Below are positions 7,575 through 16,698 of a stretch of 16,789 nt of DNA, in pieces. Position 1 is the first letter of the stretch; each line of letters opens with the position of its first letter. The notes below the pieces were generated by a model. It ran no database searches. It had not been told where the DNA came from and worked only from the letters and a program-made list of their open reading frames with translations. Both the position numbers and the translations under genes were made by a program. The stretch is from an uncultured Ignavibacteria bacterium (GTDB taxonomy: Bacteria; Bacteroidota; Ignavibacteria; Kapaibacteriales; UBA2268), in NCBI GenBank assembly GCA_903911805.1, contig CAIWET010000176.1:1-16789 (forward strand), given 5' to 3'.

Positions 7575-7593
7575 TTTGTTATTTAATAACAAA
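7575..7593. repeat. Near-perfect 19-bp dyad
   Basis: TTTGTTATT (7575-7583) and AATAACAAA (7585-7593) are exact reverse complements around a single central T. With so short a centre it suits a dimeric DNA-binding protein better than an RNA hairpin, although an RNA form with a larger loop is possible. AT-rich composition raises the chance of coincidence. Confidence 0.45.
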
Positions 7594-7730
7594 TAGTGTT
7601 TTGTTTTTAAAATTCAAATTACAGTAATGGCATTTGATTTTAAAAAGTCAGAAAATTTATCACGAAATAATACAAATACATCTGAGCAAATTAGATTTAT
7701 AAATTGATGAATAATTATAATTAATGAATA

Positions 7731-7758
7731 GGAAACTATTGATTTTTCAGTAGTTTCC
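7731..7758. repeat. Strong 11-bp hairpin in intergenic DNA
   Basis: GGAAACTATTG (7731-7741) pairs with CAGTAGTTTCC (7748-7758) around the loop ATTTTT, with one G-T wobble in the plus-strand RNA. No T run follows on either strand, so it is not a typical rho-independent terminator. It may protect the 3' end of the kinase operon mRNA after processing or belong to an unannotated RNA. Confidence 0.6.
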
Positions 7759-7920
7759 ATTATTGTATTATCTTTGTCCCTCAACAGAATAGTGCCTATT
7801 TCTTCCTTGCTCTATACATACTATCCATTTACAACATTCTCGTTTTGTCCCTTCTCAATGTTCCGAACGTCATATAAATACTAGTTATTTTCGTATTTGT
7901 CTCCGAAAAGTCCCTTTTTT

Positions 7921-10900
7921 CTATTTAGTATACTTTTCTATCAATGCAAATAATTCAGCTTTTTTTAACGGTTTTGATATATAATCCGAACAACCTAATG
8001 CCAGAATTTCATCTCGCTCAGAACTAAAGGCATAAGCTGTTTGTGCAATTATCGGTAAATCAGGTCTTAGCTCCTTGATTATTTTAGTAGCTTCTATCCC
8101 ATTCATAACAGGCATTTTAATATCCATTAGAATTAAATTTATATCAGGATTGTTTTTGACAATTTCAACTGCCAATTTCCCATTCTCAGCGCGTATCAAG
8201 GTACTGTCTGAATTAGATAATAGCTTTTTTACATATTGAAAACTTGTCCAATCGTCTTCAGCCATTAAAATCTTTATTTTTTCTTTGATTATTGGAATTT
8301 TAGTTTCATTTTCTGGAAAAGAATCAATCATTGTAATTGGTTTAAACGGAATTGTGAAGAAGAAGGTTGTACCTTTATTCACTTCAGATTCAAACCATAT
8401 TTTGCCATCCAATAATTCTACAAGTCCTTTACAAATTGACAAACCTAATCCAGTTCCCTCGTATCCTCTGGAAATAGACAGATTTGCCTGTGCAAACCTT
8501 ACAAATATTCTGCTTTTAGACTCATCTGGAATTCCAACTCCAGTATCTTTAACATAAAATTCAATTTCTGTGTTCTTTATAGAATAACCAAATTCTACCT
8601 TACCTTCTGTTGTAAATTTTAAAGCATTACTTATGAGATTTGATAGGATTTGGTTCAATTTCAATTCATCAGATTCAATAAACAAATTCGAATTTTTCGA
8701 AGGATTATTATAATCTAATATCACTCCCTTGATTGAAGCAATGTTATAGAAAAAAGTATATAAACTTGAAATAAAGGAATTTAATGGGAATGGTTTATTT
8801 ATAACTTCAATTTGTCCTGTTTCAATTTTTGAAATATCGAGAATATTGCCGACTGTTTCCATCAGTCTTAAGCCACTATTTTGAATAACCCCTGTAAATT
8901 CTTTAATTTCTTCTTTTGATAAGTCATCAGCCTGAAGTAAATTTGAGAAGCCTAAAATACCATTAAGAGGTGTACGGATCTCATGAGACATATTCTGAAG
9001 GAATGCAGTCTTAAGTTTTTCACTTTCTTCGGCTTTTTCTTTCGCATTTATCGTGCTTGTTTCAGCATTCTTTCTTCTTACAATATTCCAAACATTTTCA
9101 GCAAATATGGACAAAAATTCAGCATCAATTTTATCGTAATCAACTTTTTTATTTCCCACTCCATAAAGAGCTAATACTTGATTTTCAACAATAACTGGAA
9201 CCGTTAAGCCCCTTGTTAATGCTACATGACCTTCGGGCAAACCTTTTTTGTGGGATAAACTTGGATAATCATTGTGGATAACAGGTATTTTTTGATAAAA
9301 ACAATCTACCCAAACACCAGCATTGCTAATAGAGTAATGCTTATCAAGGGTGGGAACATCACACATTTCCATTGTTTTAGCCGACCATGCTTGTAATGAA
9401 ATAGTTTCCTGATCATCGTTCACAAAATGGAAAAATCCTATTTCGCTATCTGTTAACTGAATACTCAATTCAATTGAATACTTCAAAATCTCTTCAATTG
9501 TTAAATGTTCAGACTTTTCATATATTTCGAGCGTAATATCATTGAGATATTTATGTTTTTTCTCATTTGAAATATCTGATTTCACAGCAACATAATTTAA
9601 TATTTCTTCTTTTTCATTTTTAATAGGTGTAATTATTGACTTTTCCCAATAAAGTTCACCATTCTTTTTGCGATTACAAATTTCGCCTTCCCATGTATTG
9701 CCCAATTTAATGGTGTCCCACATTTCTTTATAGAAGTCATCTGTATGAATACCTGATTTTAAAACTTTCGAGTTTTTCCCCAAATATTCATCTTTTGAAT
9801 AGCCTGTTAATTCAGTAAAATAGGGGTTGGCAAATTCAATATTGCCATCTAAATCTGTAATTACAATAGAAGCTTTGGAGTAATTTATTGCAGTATATAG
9901 TTTTGTTAAAATTGCTTCGTTCTGTTTGTGCTCGGTAATGTTTTTTATTAATCCGATAAAATAATCAACTATTCCATCCTTTTTTCTTATCACAGCTACG
10001 GACATTTCAACATATACAATTTTTCCAAATTTACTAACATATCTTTTGTCTATTTTGTAATTATCCAATTCGCCGGAAAGCACTTTATTGAAATAAAACA
10101 CATCCAAATCAATATCATCGGGGTGTGTTAATTCAATCCACGTCTTTTGCATCAATTCTTCTTTAGGATATTCTAAAAATTCACAAAGAAAATCATTTAC
10201 ATCAATGATACCTTTCGTAGGGGAGGTAATTGCCATTCCCAATAATCCTAACTGAAAATAGTTTCGAAATCTTTTTTCATTTTCTTCGGCTATATCTTTT
10301 GCTACAATAAGCTCATGAAGAGTTTTTTTGCTTTCGGTAATATCTTCGGAAATACCTAAAAGGTACTCTGGTTTTCCATTGGCATCAAAAAGAGTTACTT
10401 TTTTTGTATGAAGCGTGCGTGTTTCATTGTATCGGGTCTTTATAGATTCCTCAGGGATATCTACAACTTCACTACTACCGAGAACAGCTTTGTCTTTTTG
10501 TGTAAAAAAGTCAGCTTGCTCCTTTGGAAAAAGATCATAATCATTCTTTCCAATCAGACTGCCTCTTGTATAACCAATTAATTCTTCACCAGCCTTGTTA
10601 AACCTGACGAATCTGAGTTCTTTTGCATCCTTGACGAAAATCATGTTGGGTATATTTTCTATCATTGTATCCATAAGACCATTTACCTGTCTAAGCTCAT
10701 CTTCTGTGTTTTTACGTTTGGTAATATCGTGATAATTTCCTAATAGTCCACAAATATCAGGATCATGCAATAAATTAACAATTGTTATATTTATCCAACA
10801 ATAACTATCATCCTTTTTTCGATAGCGTAACTCTAAACTTCCCGAAGCATTAGGTTCGCTACTAATAGAACTGATAAAGTTTTGCCCATTGAGTAAATCG

Positions 10901-12549
10901 TCAGGATGAACATTATCCCAAGTGCTTTTACCAACAAGCTCTTCAGGTTTCCATCCGAAGCATTTCTCAATATTTGAACTTTTATATTTATTTATTCCGT
11001 TTTTGTCAATAATTACAACAACATCGCCAATATTTGAAACCATTTTTCTTTGTATAGCTTCATTTTTATGCAAAGCTTCAAAAGCATGTATTCTATTTAA
11101 TTCTGCAGCAATACGATCTGAAAAAATACTAAATAGGTTACCTAAAATATCAGGGTTATCCAATGGTTTTGAATGCAATGCTACCATTAATCCAATAGGT
11201 TCTTGATTTTTATTATAAAGGCGAGATCCCAAATAACTGTCTATTCCCATTTGTTGCAATAAATAGTCTTTAGGATATTTTTGTTGAATTCCTGAGGGAT
11301 ATAGACAAGTATCATTTTCTATTACATCACTGCAAGGGGTTTCGGAAAGACTATAAAGCATTTCACCCATAGCCTCATCTAAAGCAAAACCACCTAGCAC
11401 ACGAACTGATTCTTTATCATCAGTTAATTCTCCTACATATACATAGTCTATTCCCATTTCTGTGGCAATGTGTTTCGATGCTGCTTCAAAAAATTCCTTT
11501 CCAGATAACCCTGCAAAATTAGTTGCTATTGAGCTTAATGCTCTTTCAGCAAATTTGCGCTCTGTTATGTCCCTAATAAAAACAATAAACCATCCTTCAT
11601 TCTCAGCCCTATATTGAATACTTACTTCAACATCATATATTGTACCATCTTTTTTGATATGTTGAGATAGGAAGCGGTCTTCACCAAGTTCAAATATCTT
11701 CTTTGCACGAGCTGCTGAAACTTCAGGTGTTTCAATTGCCTCAACATCTGAAACATTCATCTTAAGCAATTCTTCTCGACTGTATCTACTCATCTTGCAA
11801 TAAGCGTCATTAACTTCAAGAAAATTTAATTTAGTATCTGTGAGCCAGAAACCGTCCATTGCTGTCTGAAGAATGGTTTTGTGTCGTTTTTCTCTTTCTT
11901 TTAGGGTTTTATCCATCCGTATTCGTTCAATAAACAACCCTACTTGATTAGCGAACATTTCTACAAAAACTTTATTACGGAGAGTTGTACCTTTGGAGAA
12001 TATCAAAGTAAAATCACCGATTAATTTATTGTTTTTAGTGACTTTTACTATATCAACTTCTCCTATGCGAAATGTAGTTTCGATTATTTTAGAAACAGTT
12101 TGAGGAATTACATTATTTGTCAACTCTTGCAAAGAATCGAAATGCGTAATAGTTTGATTTTTTATTTTTTCTAATCGAACAGGATCATGTTTCCATCTTT
12201 TGTTAATAATCTCAAAACCTAAAATAGAGGTCGCTTTAAAAACCATTTCGTTTATGCCCGAAATGGCTACAGAAGTAAAATCTATACCATTATCATCAAA
12301 AACATTAAAGACAGCATATTTGGCTCCTGATATTTCCGAAATAGTCTGAGCTATTTTTTCATAATCAAAGTTTTCCGGGCTTTTTTCAATAAATTCATTT
12401 GCTGAGAATAGAATTTTTTGTGAAATATTTTCAATTTCTGACAATGACTCATGAGTTCGATTCAGGTCATTATTTTTAATTAAATGAGATATTTTCAGAG
12501 ACTCAAGTTCTTTTACTTTTTTTTCTAGCTCTTCATAGGTTTGCTTCAT
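7921..12549 (-). CDS. Large soluble multi-sensor hybrid histidine kinase (3 GAF, 5 PAS, HisKA, HATPase, REC)
   Basis: A 1542-residue cytoplasmic hybrid kinase with no signal peptide or membrane segment. Domains in order: N-terminal coiled coil (about 1-45), GAF (45-210), PAS (221-335), GAF (345-490), four PAS (about 498-612, 620-742, 757-875, 880-995), GAF (1000-1160), HisKA (1176-1245, His1189 in NMSHEIRTP), HATPase (1290-1400; N-box NLISNALKF, G1 DTGVG, G2 EGTGLGLS) and a receiver (1425-1540; AEDD pocket, Asp1476 in LMDIKMP, Lys1526). All catalytic residues are present. Four of the five PAS domains end in a DIT/NIT-type C-cap; the fifth ends SDIS. The start overlaps the previous gene's stop as ATGA and has GGAG seven bases upstream (12557-12560), so translation is probably coupled. 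The ligands of the eight sensory domains cannot be read from the sequence. No response regulator follows, and the likely partner is the upstream kinase or a remote regulator. Confidence 0.94.
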   Translation of the reverse strand: MKQTYEELEKKVKELESLKISHLIKNNDLNRTHESLSEIENISQKILFSANEFIEKSPENFDYEKIAQTISEISGAKYAVFNVFDDNGIDFTSVAISGINEMVFKATSILGFEIINKRWKHDPVRLEKIKNQTITHFDSLQELTNNVIPQTVSKIIETTFRIGEVDIVKVTKNNKLIGDFTLIFSKGTTLRNKVFVEMFANQVGLFIERIRMDKTLKEREKRHKTILQTAMDGFWLTDTKLNFLEVNDAYCKMSRYSREELLKMNVSDVEAIETPEVSAARAKKIFELGEDRFLSQHIKKDGTIYDVEVSIQYRAENEGWFIVFIRDITERKFAERALSSIATNFAGLSGKEFFEAASKHIATEMGIDYVYVGELTDDKESVRVLGGFALDEAMGEMLYSLSETPCSDVIENDTCLYPSGIQQKYPKDYLLQQMGIDSYLGSRLYNKNQEPIGLMVALHSKPLDNPDILGNLFSIFSDRIAAELNRIHAFEALHKNEAIQRKMVSNIGDVVVIIDKNGINKYKSSNIEKCFGWKPEELVGKSTWDNVHPDDLLNGQNFISSISSEPNASGSLELRYRKKDDSYCWINITIVNLLHDPDICGLLGNYHDITKRKNTEDELRQVNGLMDTMIENIPNMIFVKDAKELRFVRFNKAGEELIGYTRGSLIGKNDYDLFPKEQADFFTQKDKAVLGSSEVVDIPEESIKTRYNETRTLHTKKVTLFDANGKPEYLLGISEDITESKKTLHELIVAKDIAEENEKRFRNYFQLGLLGMAITSPTKGIIDVNDFLCEFLEYPKEELMQKTWIELTHPDDIDLDVFYFNKVLSGELDNYKIDKRYVSKFGKIVYVEMSVAVIRKKDGIVDYFIGLIKNITEHKQNEAILTKLYTAINYSKASIVITDLDGNIEFANPYFTELTGYSKDEYLGKNSKVLKSGIHTDDFYKEMWDTIKLGNTWEGEICNRKKNGELYWEKSIITPIKNEKEEILNYVAVKSDISNEKKHKYLNDITLEIYEKSEHLTIEEILKYSIELSIQLTDSEIGFFHFVNDDQETISLQAWSAKTMEMCDVPTLDKHYSISNAGVWVDCFYQKIPVIHNDYPSLSHKKGLPEGHVALTRGLTVPVIVENQVLALYGVGNKKVDYDKIDAEFLSIFAENVWNIVRRKNAETSTINAKEKAEESEKLKTAFLQNMSHEIRTPLNGILGFSNLLQADDLSKEEIKEFTGVIQNSGLRLMETVGNILDISKIETGQIEVINKPFPLNSFISSLYTFFYNIASIKGVILDYNNPSKNSNLFIESDELKLNQILSNLISNALKFTTEGKVEFGYSIKNTEIEFYVKDTGVGIPDESKSRIFVRFAQANLSISRGYEGTGLGLSICKGLVELLDGKIWFESEVNKGTTFFFTIPFKPITMIDSFPENETKIPIIKEKIKILMAEDDWTSFQYVKKLLSNSDSTLIRAENGKLAVEIVKNNPDINLILMDIKMPVMNGIEATKIIKELRPDLPIIAQTAYAFSSERDEILALGCSDYISKPLKKAELFALIEKYTK

Positions 12550-15500
12550 AACGAGGCTCCATTTGTTTTCTTAGTTAATGTGAAAGAAAATGTACTACCT
12601 TTGCCAACTTCACTCTCCACCCAGATTTTACCTTTATGTTTCTCAATAAATTCTTTGCTGAGGATTAAACCCAAACCAGTGCTTGATTCTCCTTCAGTTC
12701 CTATTTGAGATACATTTTCATCAAGTTTGAATAATTTAGAAATTGTTTCACTAGTCATTCCTATTCCGCTGTCTTTGACATATATTATAATAGAACCTTC
12801 TGAAGCTCTAATTGATGATCCTATCTCAACACTTCCACCTCTTGATGTAAATTTTATGGCATTAGAGATTAGATTTCTTAAAATTGTGTTTAGCATTTGA
12901 ACATCAGCTGTAACTATGATATCATCATGAATATTATTTACAAATTCAATTTCTTTATTTTTTGCTACTTCTGACTGAACTTCTAAAATTTGATTAACAA
13001 TATTTTGCAAAAAACAATTTTCAGGATGAAACTTAGTTAAACCTCTATGAATTCTTGACCATTCAAGAAGATTCTCGAGCAGTTTATACAGATTTGTAGC
13101 GGAAGAAAGCATACTTTTTGAAAATTGATGCACTTCTTCCATTGACAATTCCTGAATTTCTTCAACCATTATTCTTGTTAAACCAAGAAATCCATTGAAA
13201 GGACTTTTTAAATCATGTGCAATTATTGAAAAGAATTTATCTTTTTCTGAATTTATTTTTTCAAGCTTTTCTTTTGTTTCTGATAATTCATCTATTAAAA
13301 TATTTTTTTGGAATAAATTGGATTCAATTATTTCTTTAGATTCTTGTATTTGAATTATTAACTTATGTTCCTCTTCTTCAGCAAGCTTGCGATTAGTAAT
13401 ATCTCTATTACTAATGCGACGACCAAGATAGTTATTGTTGTCATCAAAAACAGGTCTACATAAATGACCTATATAAGCAATAGTACCATCCTTCTTAACA
13501 ATTCTAAAATCAATTTCCTCAATTTTGTGCTGTTGGTCAAATGAGTGAATATTTTCCAAATGCGAATCAACTAAATTAAAATCCTCATAATAAATAATAT
13601 TTTTTAAAAGATTTTTGTCAGAAATAAACTCTTCTGGTTTATATCCGCTCATTCTTTCAGATGATGGTGACATATATAATAATTCTCCATCTATACCTTC
13701 CCAATATTCCCAATCATAAGTATAATCGGCAACAGTACGGAATTTCAGTTCACTTTTTTTCAGTGCTTGTTCGATCTTTTTACGCTCCGTAATGTCTCTT
13801 GCAGCTGCGAACACACCAACGATTGAGCCGTTGATATCTTTATATACAGATGCGTTGTAAAGAACAGAAATAATCATCCCATTCTTATGTTTTATTTCAA
13901 GAGGATAATCAATTACGTACCCAACCTTGAAAACCTGCTCGTAACCTTCTTTAGCTAATTGAGGTATAGAAAAATAACTCGAGAAATCAGTACCTATAAT
14001 ATCCAGTCTCGAGTAACCAGTAACATTCTCGGTAGCAACATTTACATCTGAAATAAAACCATTATGATCAATTGTTACAAGTGGATCAAGACTGGCTTCC
14101 AATAAGCTTCTATTATATATTTCTGCATTGCGATGCATTTCTTCAACTAATTTTCGTTCAGTTATATCAACCAGAGATACTATATTCTTTTTGTCATCAA
14201 GTTGAGCTATAGACAAGTGTAGTGATCTTGGTTCTTTATTTTTCTTAAAAATTCTAATATCATATTTGTTGGGAGGATCATTAGGATTGACGATTCTTCG
14301 CTTATTGTATTCCATCATAATTTTTAAATCTTCAGGATGAATCATCTGTACCCATTTCATTGAAAGCAATTCTTCTTTTGAATAACCACTTATTATACTT
14401 GCTTCTTGGTTCACCAATGAGATTGATGTGTCATTCTCAATCACTATTAGTGCTGATGAATTATTTTCAAAAAGGGTTCTAAAATACTCTTCATTTTGTT
14501 TTAATGCTTCTTCAACTTTCTTTCTTTCACTTATGTCCTGAATAGTACCGAAAACAATATTTTTATCAGCATCATATTCTGCAATGGAATGAATATCAAT
14601 TATTTGATTATCAGATTCTCTTAGAATTTTGAATTCAACATCATAATTATCATCAGAATTAATTAAATCAAAAAGTGTTTGGTTTAACTTAGGTCTATAT
14701 TCTGGAAGAACCATTTTTTGTATTAGCTCAAGAGGGTTTTCATTTTCTTCAAGACCATATATAGTCCTTGCTCCATCAGAAGAAGTTATTAAATTATCAT
14801 TTAATTGTAGGTTCCAATTTCCAAATTTACCAACTTCCTCAGCTTTTCTAAGGGTCTTTTCATGATTTTTTGATTCTGTAATATCGAGATGCTGAATTAC
14901 AGCATTTATTACTTTACCATTAGCATCTAAAATAGGTGATATATTTACATCTAAAATTAGCTTTGTGGTTTTGCTAAGTTCAAGTTCATTGAGTGCAGAA
15001 GTATCATAAGATATTTCAAAGCGAACAGTGTTACCGTTTTCGAAAACATCATTAACAAGTTGCAAAAGTCCCTGTTCTTCAATAAGTTTATCTTTGAAAA
15101 TATTATACTTACCTACTACTTCGTCATTATTTATCTTTAGAATATCACGGCAGGCTTGATTCATACGAATCAAAGTTCCATTTTCATCAGAAACCCAAAG
15201 CGAAGTAGGGCTGTTTTCAATAATACTATCAAGAAATTTCTGGGAAATGTGGAGTTTTTCGTCAATGAGCTTAAGTTCTGTAATATCTTGTATAATTCCA
15301 GTTAGAAATTCTGGCTTTCCATACTTGTCAAATTCAAGCTTACCTTGTTCTAAATGAACAAAACGAATTGAGCCATCTGGTAATAAAATACGATTATCTA
15401 ATGAAGTAAATATTCCATTTTTTTTCTTATCATCTGATTGGATAAAATTATTAACCAATTCAATCATTATTCCTGAAAAGGATTCATTTTTGATTCCAAA

Positions 15501-16490
15501 AATATTATATATTTCTTCAGACAAATCAATTTGATTAGTTTTGATGTTCCAAGTCCAACTTCCAATGTGAGCTATACTTTGTGCATTCTTGAGATTTGTC
15601 TCGCTCTTTTTGAGTTCATTGGTCAATTCTTCTGCAATTTGTTTTGCACGCAATTTCGTATTTAATAATGCCAGAGTTAGGACATAAAGAAGTAAACTAA
15701 TTATTGTTCCATTTATTAAAGCTAACCAAACCTTTGAATTAAGTATTTTTATATTGTTTTTTGGTTGAGAAAAATGTAAAGTCCATTCTTTTCCGTTAAA
15801 TTCTATTGGGAGATTTAACACTCTTTCATCTGTAAAATCAGATTTTGTAGTGTTATTATTTTGACTATCAAACATTAGTGAATCAGGTGAAGTGCTGTTA
15901 TTATCAAATAACTTAAGTCTAATTCCACCATTTGAAATTGAATCCCTATCACCAAGAATTCCTTCCATTAAATCATTCATCCTATAAGGACTATATACCC
16001 ATCCAATCATAGCGGAGCGACGTTCTTCCACTGTATTAGTAGGACTATTTTTTTTGTAAACTGGGACATAGATTAATGTACCTGCTTGTATATCCTGATT
16101 CGTTTCCTGAATCAATAATACTTTGCCGGAAATACTGGCTATATCATAATCACGAGCCCTTTCCATTGCTTTTCTTCTGACCGATTCGGAGAACATATCA
16201 TATCCGAAAGCTCTAAGATTCCTTCCTGAAAATGGTTCGAGGTAAATAATTGATGTATAAATATCCCTTTCTCCATTTGGATAAATTCTATATTCAGGAA
16301 ATCCTTCTTTTTGTATTTTAATTATATGCTGATTTAATTTCTCTTTAGGAATAATCAAGGAAAATCCAACTCCTTGGATTCCTGGGAGATTACGGTTTAT
16401 CATTGAATGTTCAATATACTCCTTCCACTCATTACGTGAAACAAATTCAGAATTTGAAAAAAGAGGCACCATCACGTAAGAGTTGTGCAT
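12546..16490 (-). CDS. CHASE-PASx6 sensor histidine kinase, main part (frame continues after a frameshift)
   Basis: The uninterrupted 1314-residue frame holds nearly all of a membrane sensor kinase. From its first ATG it encodes most of a CHASE sensory domain (about 13-240; conserved LPGIQGVGF at 35-43), a membrane helix (about 255-276), a coiled linker, six PAS domains (about 297-405, 417-540, 548-655, 667-780, 790-905, 914-1035), HisKA with His1092 in AHDLKSP, and HATPase with N-box NLISNAIKF, G1 DSGIG (1240-1244) and G2 TGLGL. There is no receiver. The ATG at 16490 is unlikely to be the true start: residues 1-10 are read out of frame, and the signal anchor plus the first part of CHASE lie in the frame at 16447-16698. 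The C-terminal end overlaps the next kinase by ATGA. As it stands the protein would lack its first membrane helix and be mislocalised, yet the remaining frame is free of stops, so the break is recent, erroneous or bypassed. Confidence 0.88.
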   Translation of the reverse strand: MHNSYVMVPLFSNSEFVSRNEWKEYIEHSMINRNLPGIQGVGFSLIIPKEKLNQHIIKIQKEGFPEYRIYPNGERDIYTSIIYLEPFSGRNLRAFGYDMFSESVRRKAMERARDYDIASISGKVLLIQETNQDIQAGTLIYVPVYKKNSPTNTVEERRSAMIGWVYSPYRMNDLMEGILGDRDSISNGGIRLKLFDNNSTSPDSLMFDSQNNNTTKSDFTDERVLNLPIEFNGKEWTLHFSQPKNNIKILNSKVWLALINGTIISLLLYVLTLALLNTKLRAKQIAEELTNELKKSETNLKNAQSIAHIGSWTWNIKTNQIDLSEEIYNIFGIKNESFSGIMIELVNNFIQSDDKKKNGIFTSLDNRILLPDGSIRFVHLEQGKLEFDKYGKPEFLTGIIQDITELKLIDEKLHISQKFLDSIIENSPTSLWVSDENGTLIRMNQACRDILKINNDEVVGKYNIFKDKLIEEQGLLQLVNDVFENGNTVRFEISYDTSALNELELSKTTKLILDVNISPILDANGKVINAVIQHLDITESKNHEKTLRKAEEVGKFGNWNLQLNDNLITSSDGARTIYGLEENENPLELIQKMVLPEYRPKLNQTLFDLINSDDNYDVEFKILRESDNQIIDIHSIAEYDADKNIVFGTIQDISERKKVEEALKQNEEYFRTLFENNSSALIVIENDTSISLVNQEASIISGYSKEELLSMKWVQMIHPEDLKIMMEYNKRRIVNPNDPPNKYDIRIFKKNKEPRSLHLSIAQLDDKKNIVSLVDITERKLVEEMHRNAEIYNRSLLEASLDPLVTIDHNGFISDVNVATENVTGYSRLDIIGTDFSSYFSIPQLAKEGYEQVFKVGYVIDYPLEIKHKNGMIISVLYNASVYKDINGSIVGVFAAARDITERKKIEQALKKSELKFRTVADYTYDWEYWEGIDGELLYMSPSSERMSGYKPEEFISDKNLLKNIIYYEDFNLVDSHLENIHSFDQQHKIEEIDFRIVKKDGTIAYIGHLCRPVFDDNNNYLGRRISNRDITNRKLAEEEEHKLIIQIQESKEIIESNLFQKNILIDELSETKEKLEKINSEKDKFFSIIAHDLKSPFNGFLGLTRIMVEEIQELSMEEVHQFSKSMLSSATNLYKLLENLLEWSRIHRGLTKFHPENCFLQNIVNQILEVQSEVAKNKEIEFVNNIHDDIIVTADVQMLNTILRNLISNAIKFTSRGGSVEIGSSIRASEGSIIIYVKDSGIGMTSETISKLFKLDENVSQIGTEGESSTGLGLILSKEFIEKHKGKIWVESEVGKGSTFSFTLTKKTNGASL

Positions 16491-16698
16491 GGGAATGAAG
16501 TCTTATTTCAATTTTAGATTGGATTTCTTTACAAACTAAAGCCATGTCCTGATTTAATTCTTTTTCAACTTCATTGTTTTCAAAATTTGCAAATATAAAA
16601 GTACATAAAATGCTGATAATAAAAACTACTAATGCTTTAATATGGTTTAATGATGAATATTTCTCATTATTTCTCTGATTGTTCTGTTCAGTTTTCAT
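16447..16698 (-). CDS. N-terminal piece of the same CHASE kinase (signal anchor and start of CHASE)
   Basis: This 83-residue frame encodes a short charged N-terminus, one membrane helix (about 20-37) and the opening of a CHASE domain (about 38-81, ending GASFF). It then runs into KF and a stop at 16447. The next CHASE residues (SNSEFVSRNEW) continue in the frame of the downstream 1314-residue kinase. Together they form one CHASE domain between two membrane helices, about 1383-1384 residues for the whole protein, which would face the periplasm and bind a small diffusible ligand. No Shine-Dalgarno sequence precedes the ATG at 16698, and the 91 bases upstream show no promoter match I recognise. 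As written this is the front half of a split gene, not an independent protein. Confidence 0.8.
   Translation of the reverse strand: MKTEQNNQRNNEKYSSLNHIKALVVFIISILCTFIFANFENNEVEKELNQDMALVCKEIQSKIEIRLHSHAQLLRDGASFFKF
16457..16462 (-). other. Frameshift site: run of six A (six T on the coding strand)
   Basis: The two kinase frames meet at a homopolymer. With eight T the frames join as GASFFSNSEFVSRNEW, which matches the usual spacing of the CHASE family between the Gly-Ala and the Trp; with five T they join one residue shorter. The observed six T breaks the frame. A mutation, an assembly error, a slippery phase-variable tract or transcriptional slippage would all fit. Confidence 0.7.

Larger units (their letters stand above)
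7326..7920. other. Roughly 600-base intergenic region without a convincing gene
   Basis: No reading frame here looks like a real protein. The two longest short frames on the plus strand (7361-7480, 39 residues, and 7541-7627, 28 residues) have no ribosome binding site and no recognisable similarity, and the first contains a predicted terminator. The region does hold a terminator-like hairpin (7387-7420), three copies of ATTTTCGTAT (one inverted), a near-perfect dyad at 7575-7593 and a strong hairpin at 7731-7758, each described separately. It could contain an unannotated small RNA or be a decayed insertion next to the tRNA. No obvious rho-independent terminator with a T run follows the kinase operon that ends at 7921. 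Confidence 0.6.

Noticed and set aside
7541..7627. Plus-strand reading frame of 28 codons
   Set aside because: Too short, biased to Lys, Phe and Leu as expected from AT-rich DNA, and overlapping a dyad; the AAGGG eight to nine bases upstream is not enough on its own.
7769..7776. TATCTTTG resembling a Bacteroidota -7 box
   Set aside because: No TTTG lies 19 bases upstream and no gene follows on that strand.
7773..7852. Two copies of TTTGTCCCT (7773-7781 and 7844-7852), with AAAGTCCCT at 7907-7915
   Set aside because: Too short and too few to separate from chance; no regular unit or hairpin accompanies them, so not a CRISPR or tandem array.
7250..7920. Possible integration site of a mobile element at the tRNA-Pro 3' end
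   Set aside because: No copy of the tRNA 3' sequence was found downstream in the window and there is no integrase gene or remnant.
12546..16490. Reading the many PAS domains as an internally repeated structural array
   Set aside because: The six PAS domains are diverged from one another and ordinary for multi-sensor kinases; no recent tandem duplication is visible at the DNA level.
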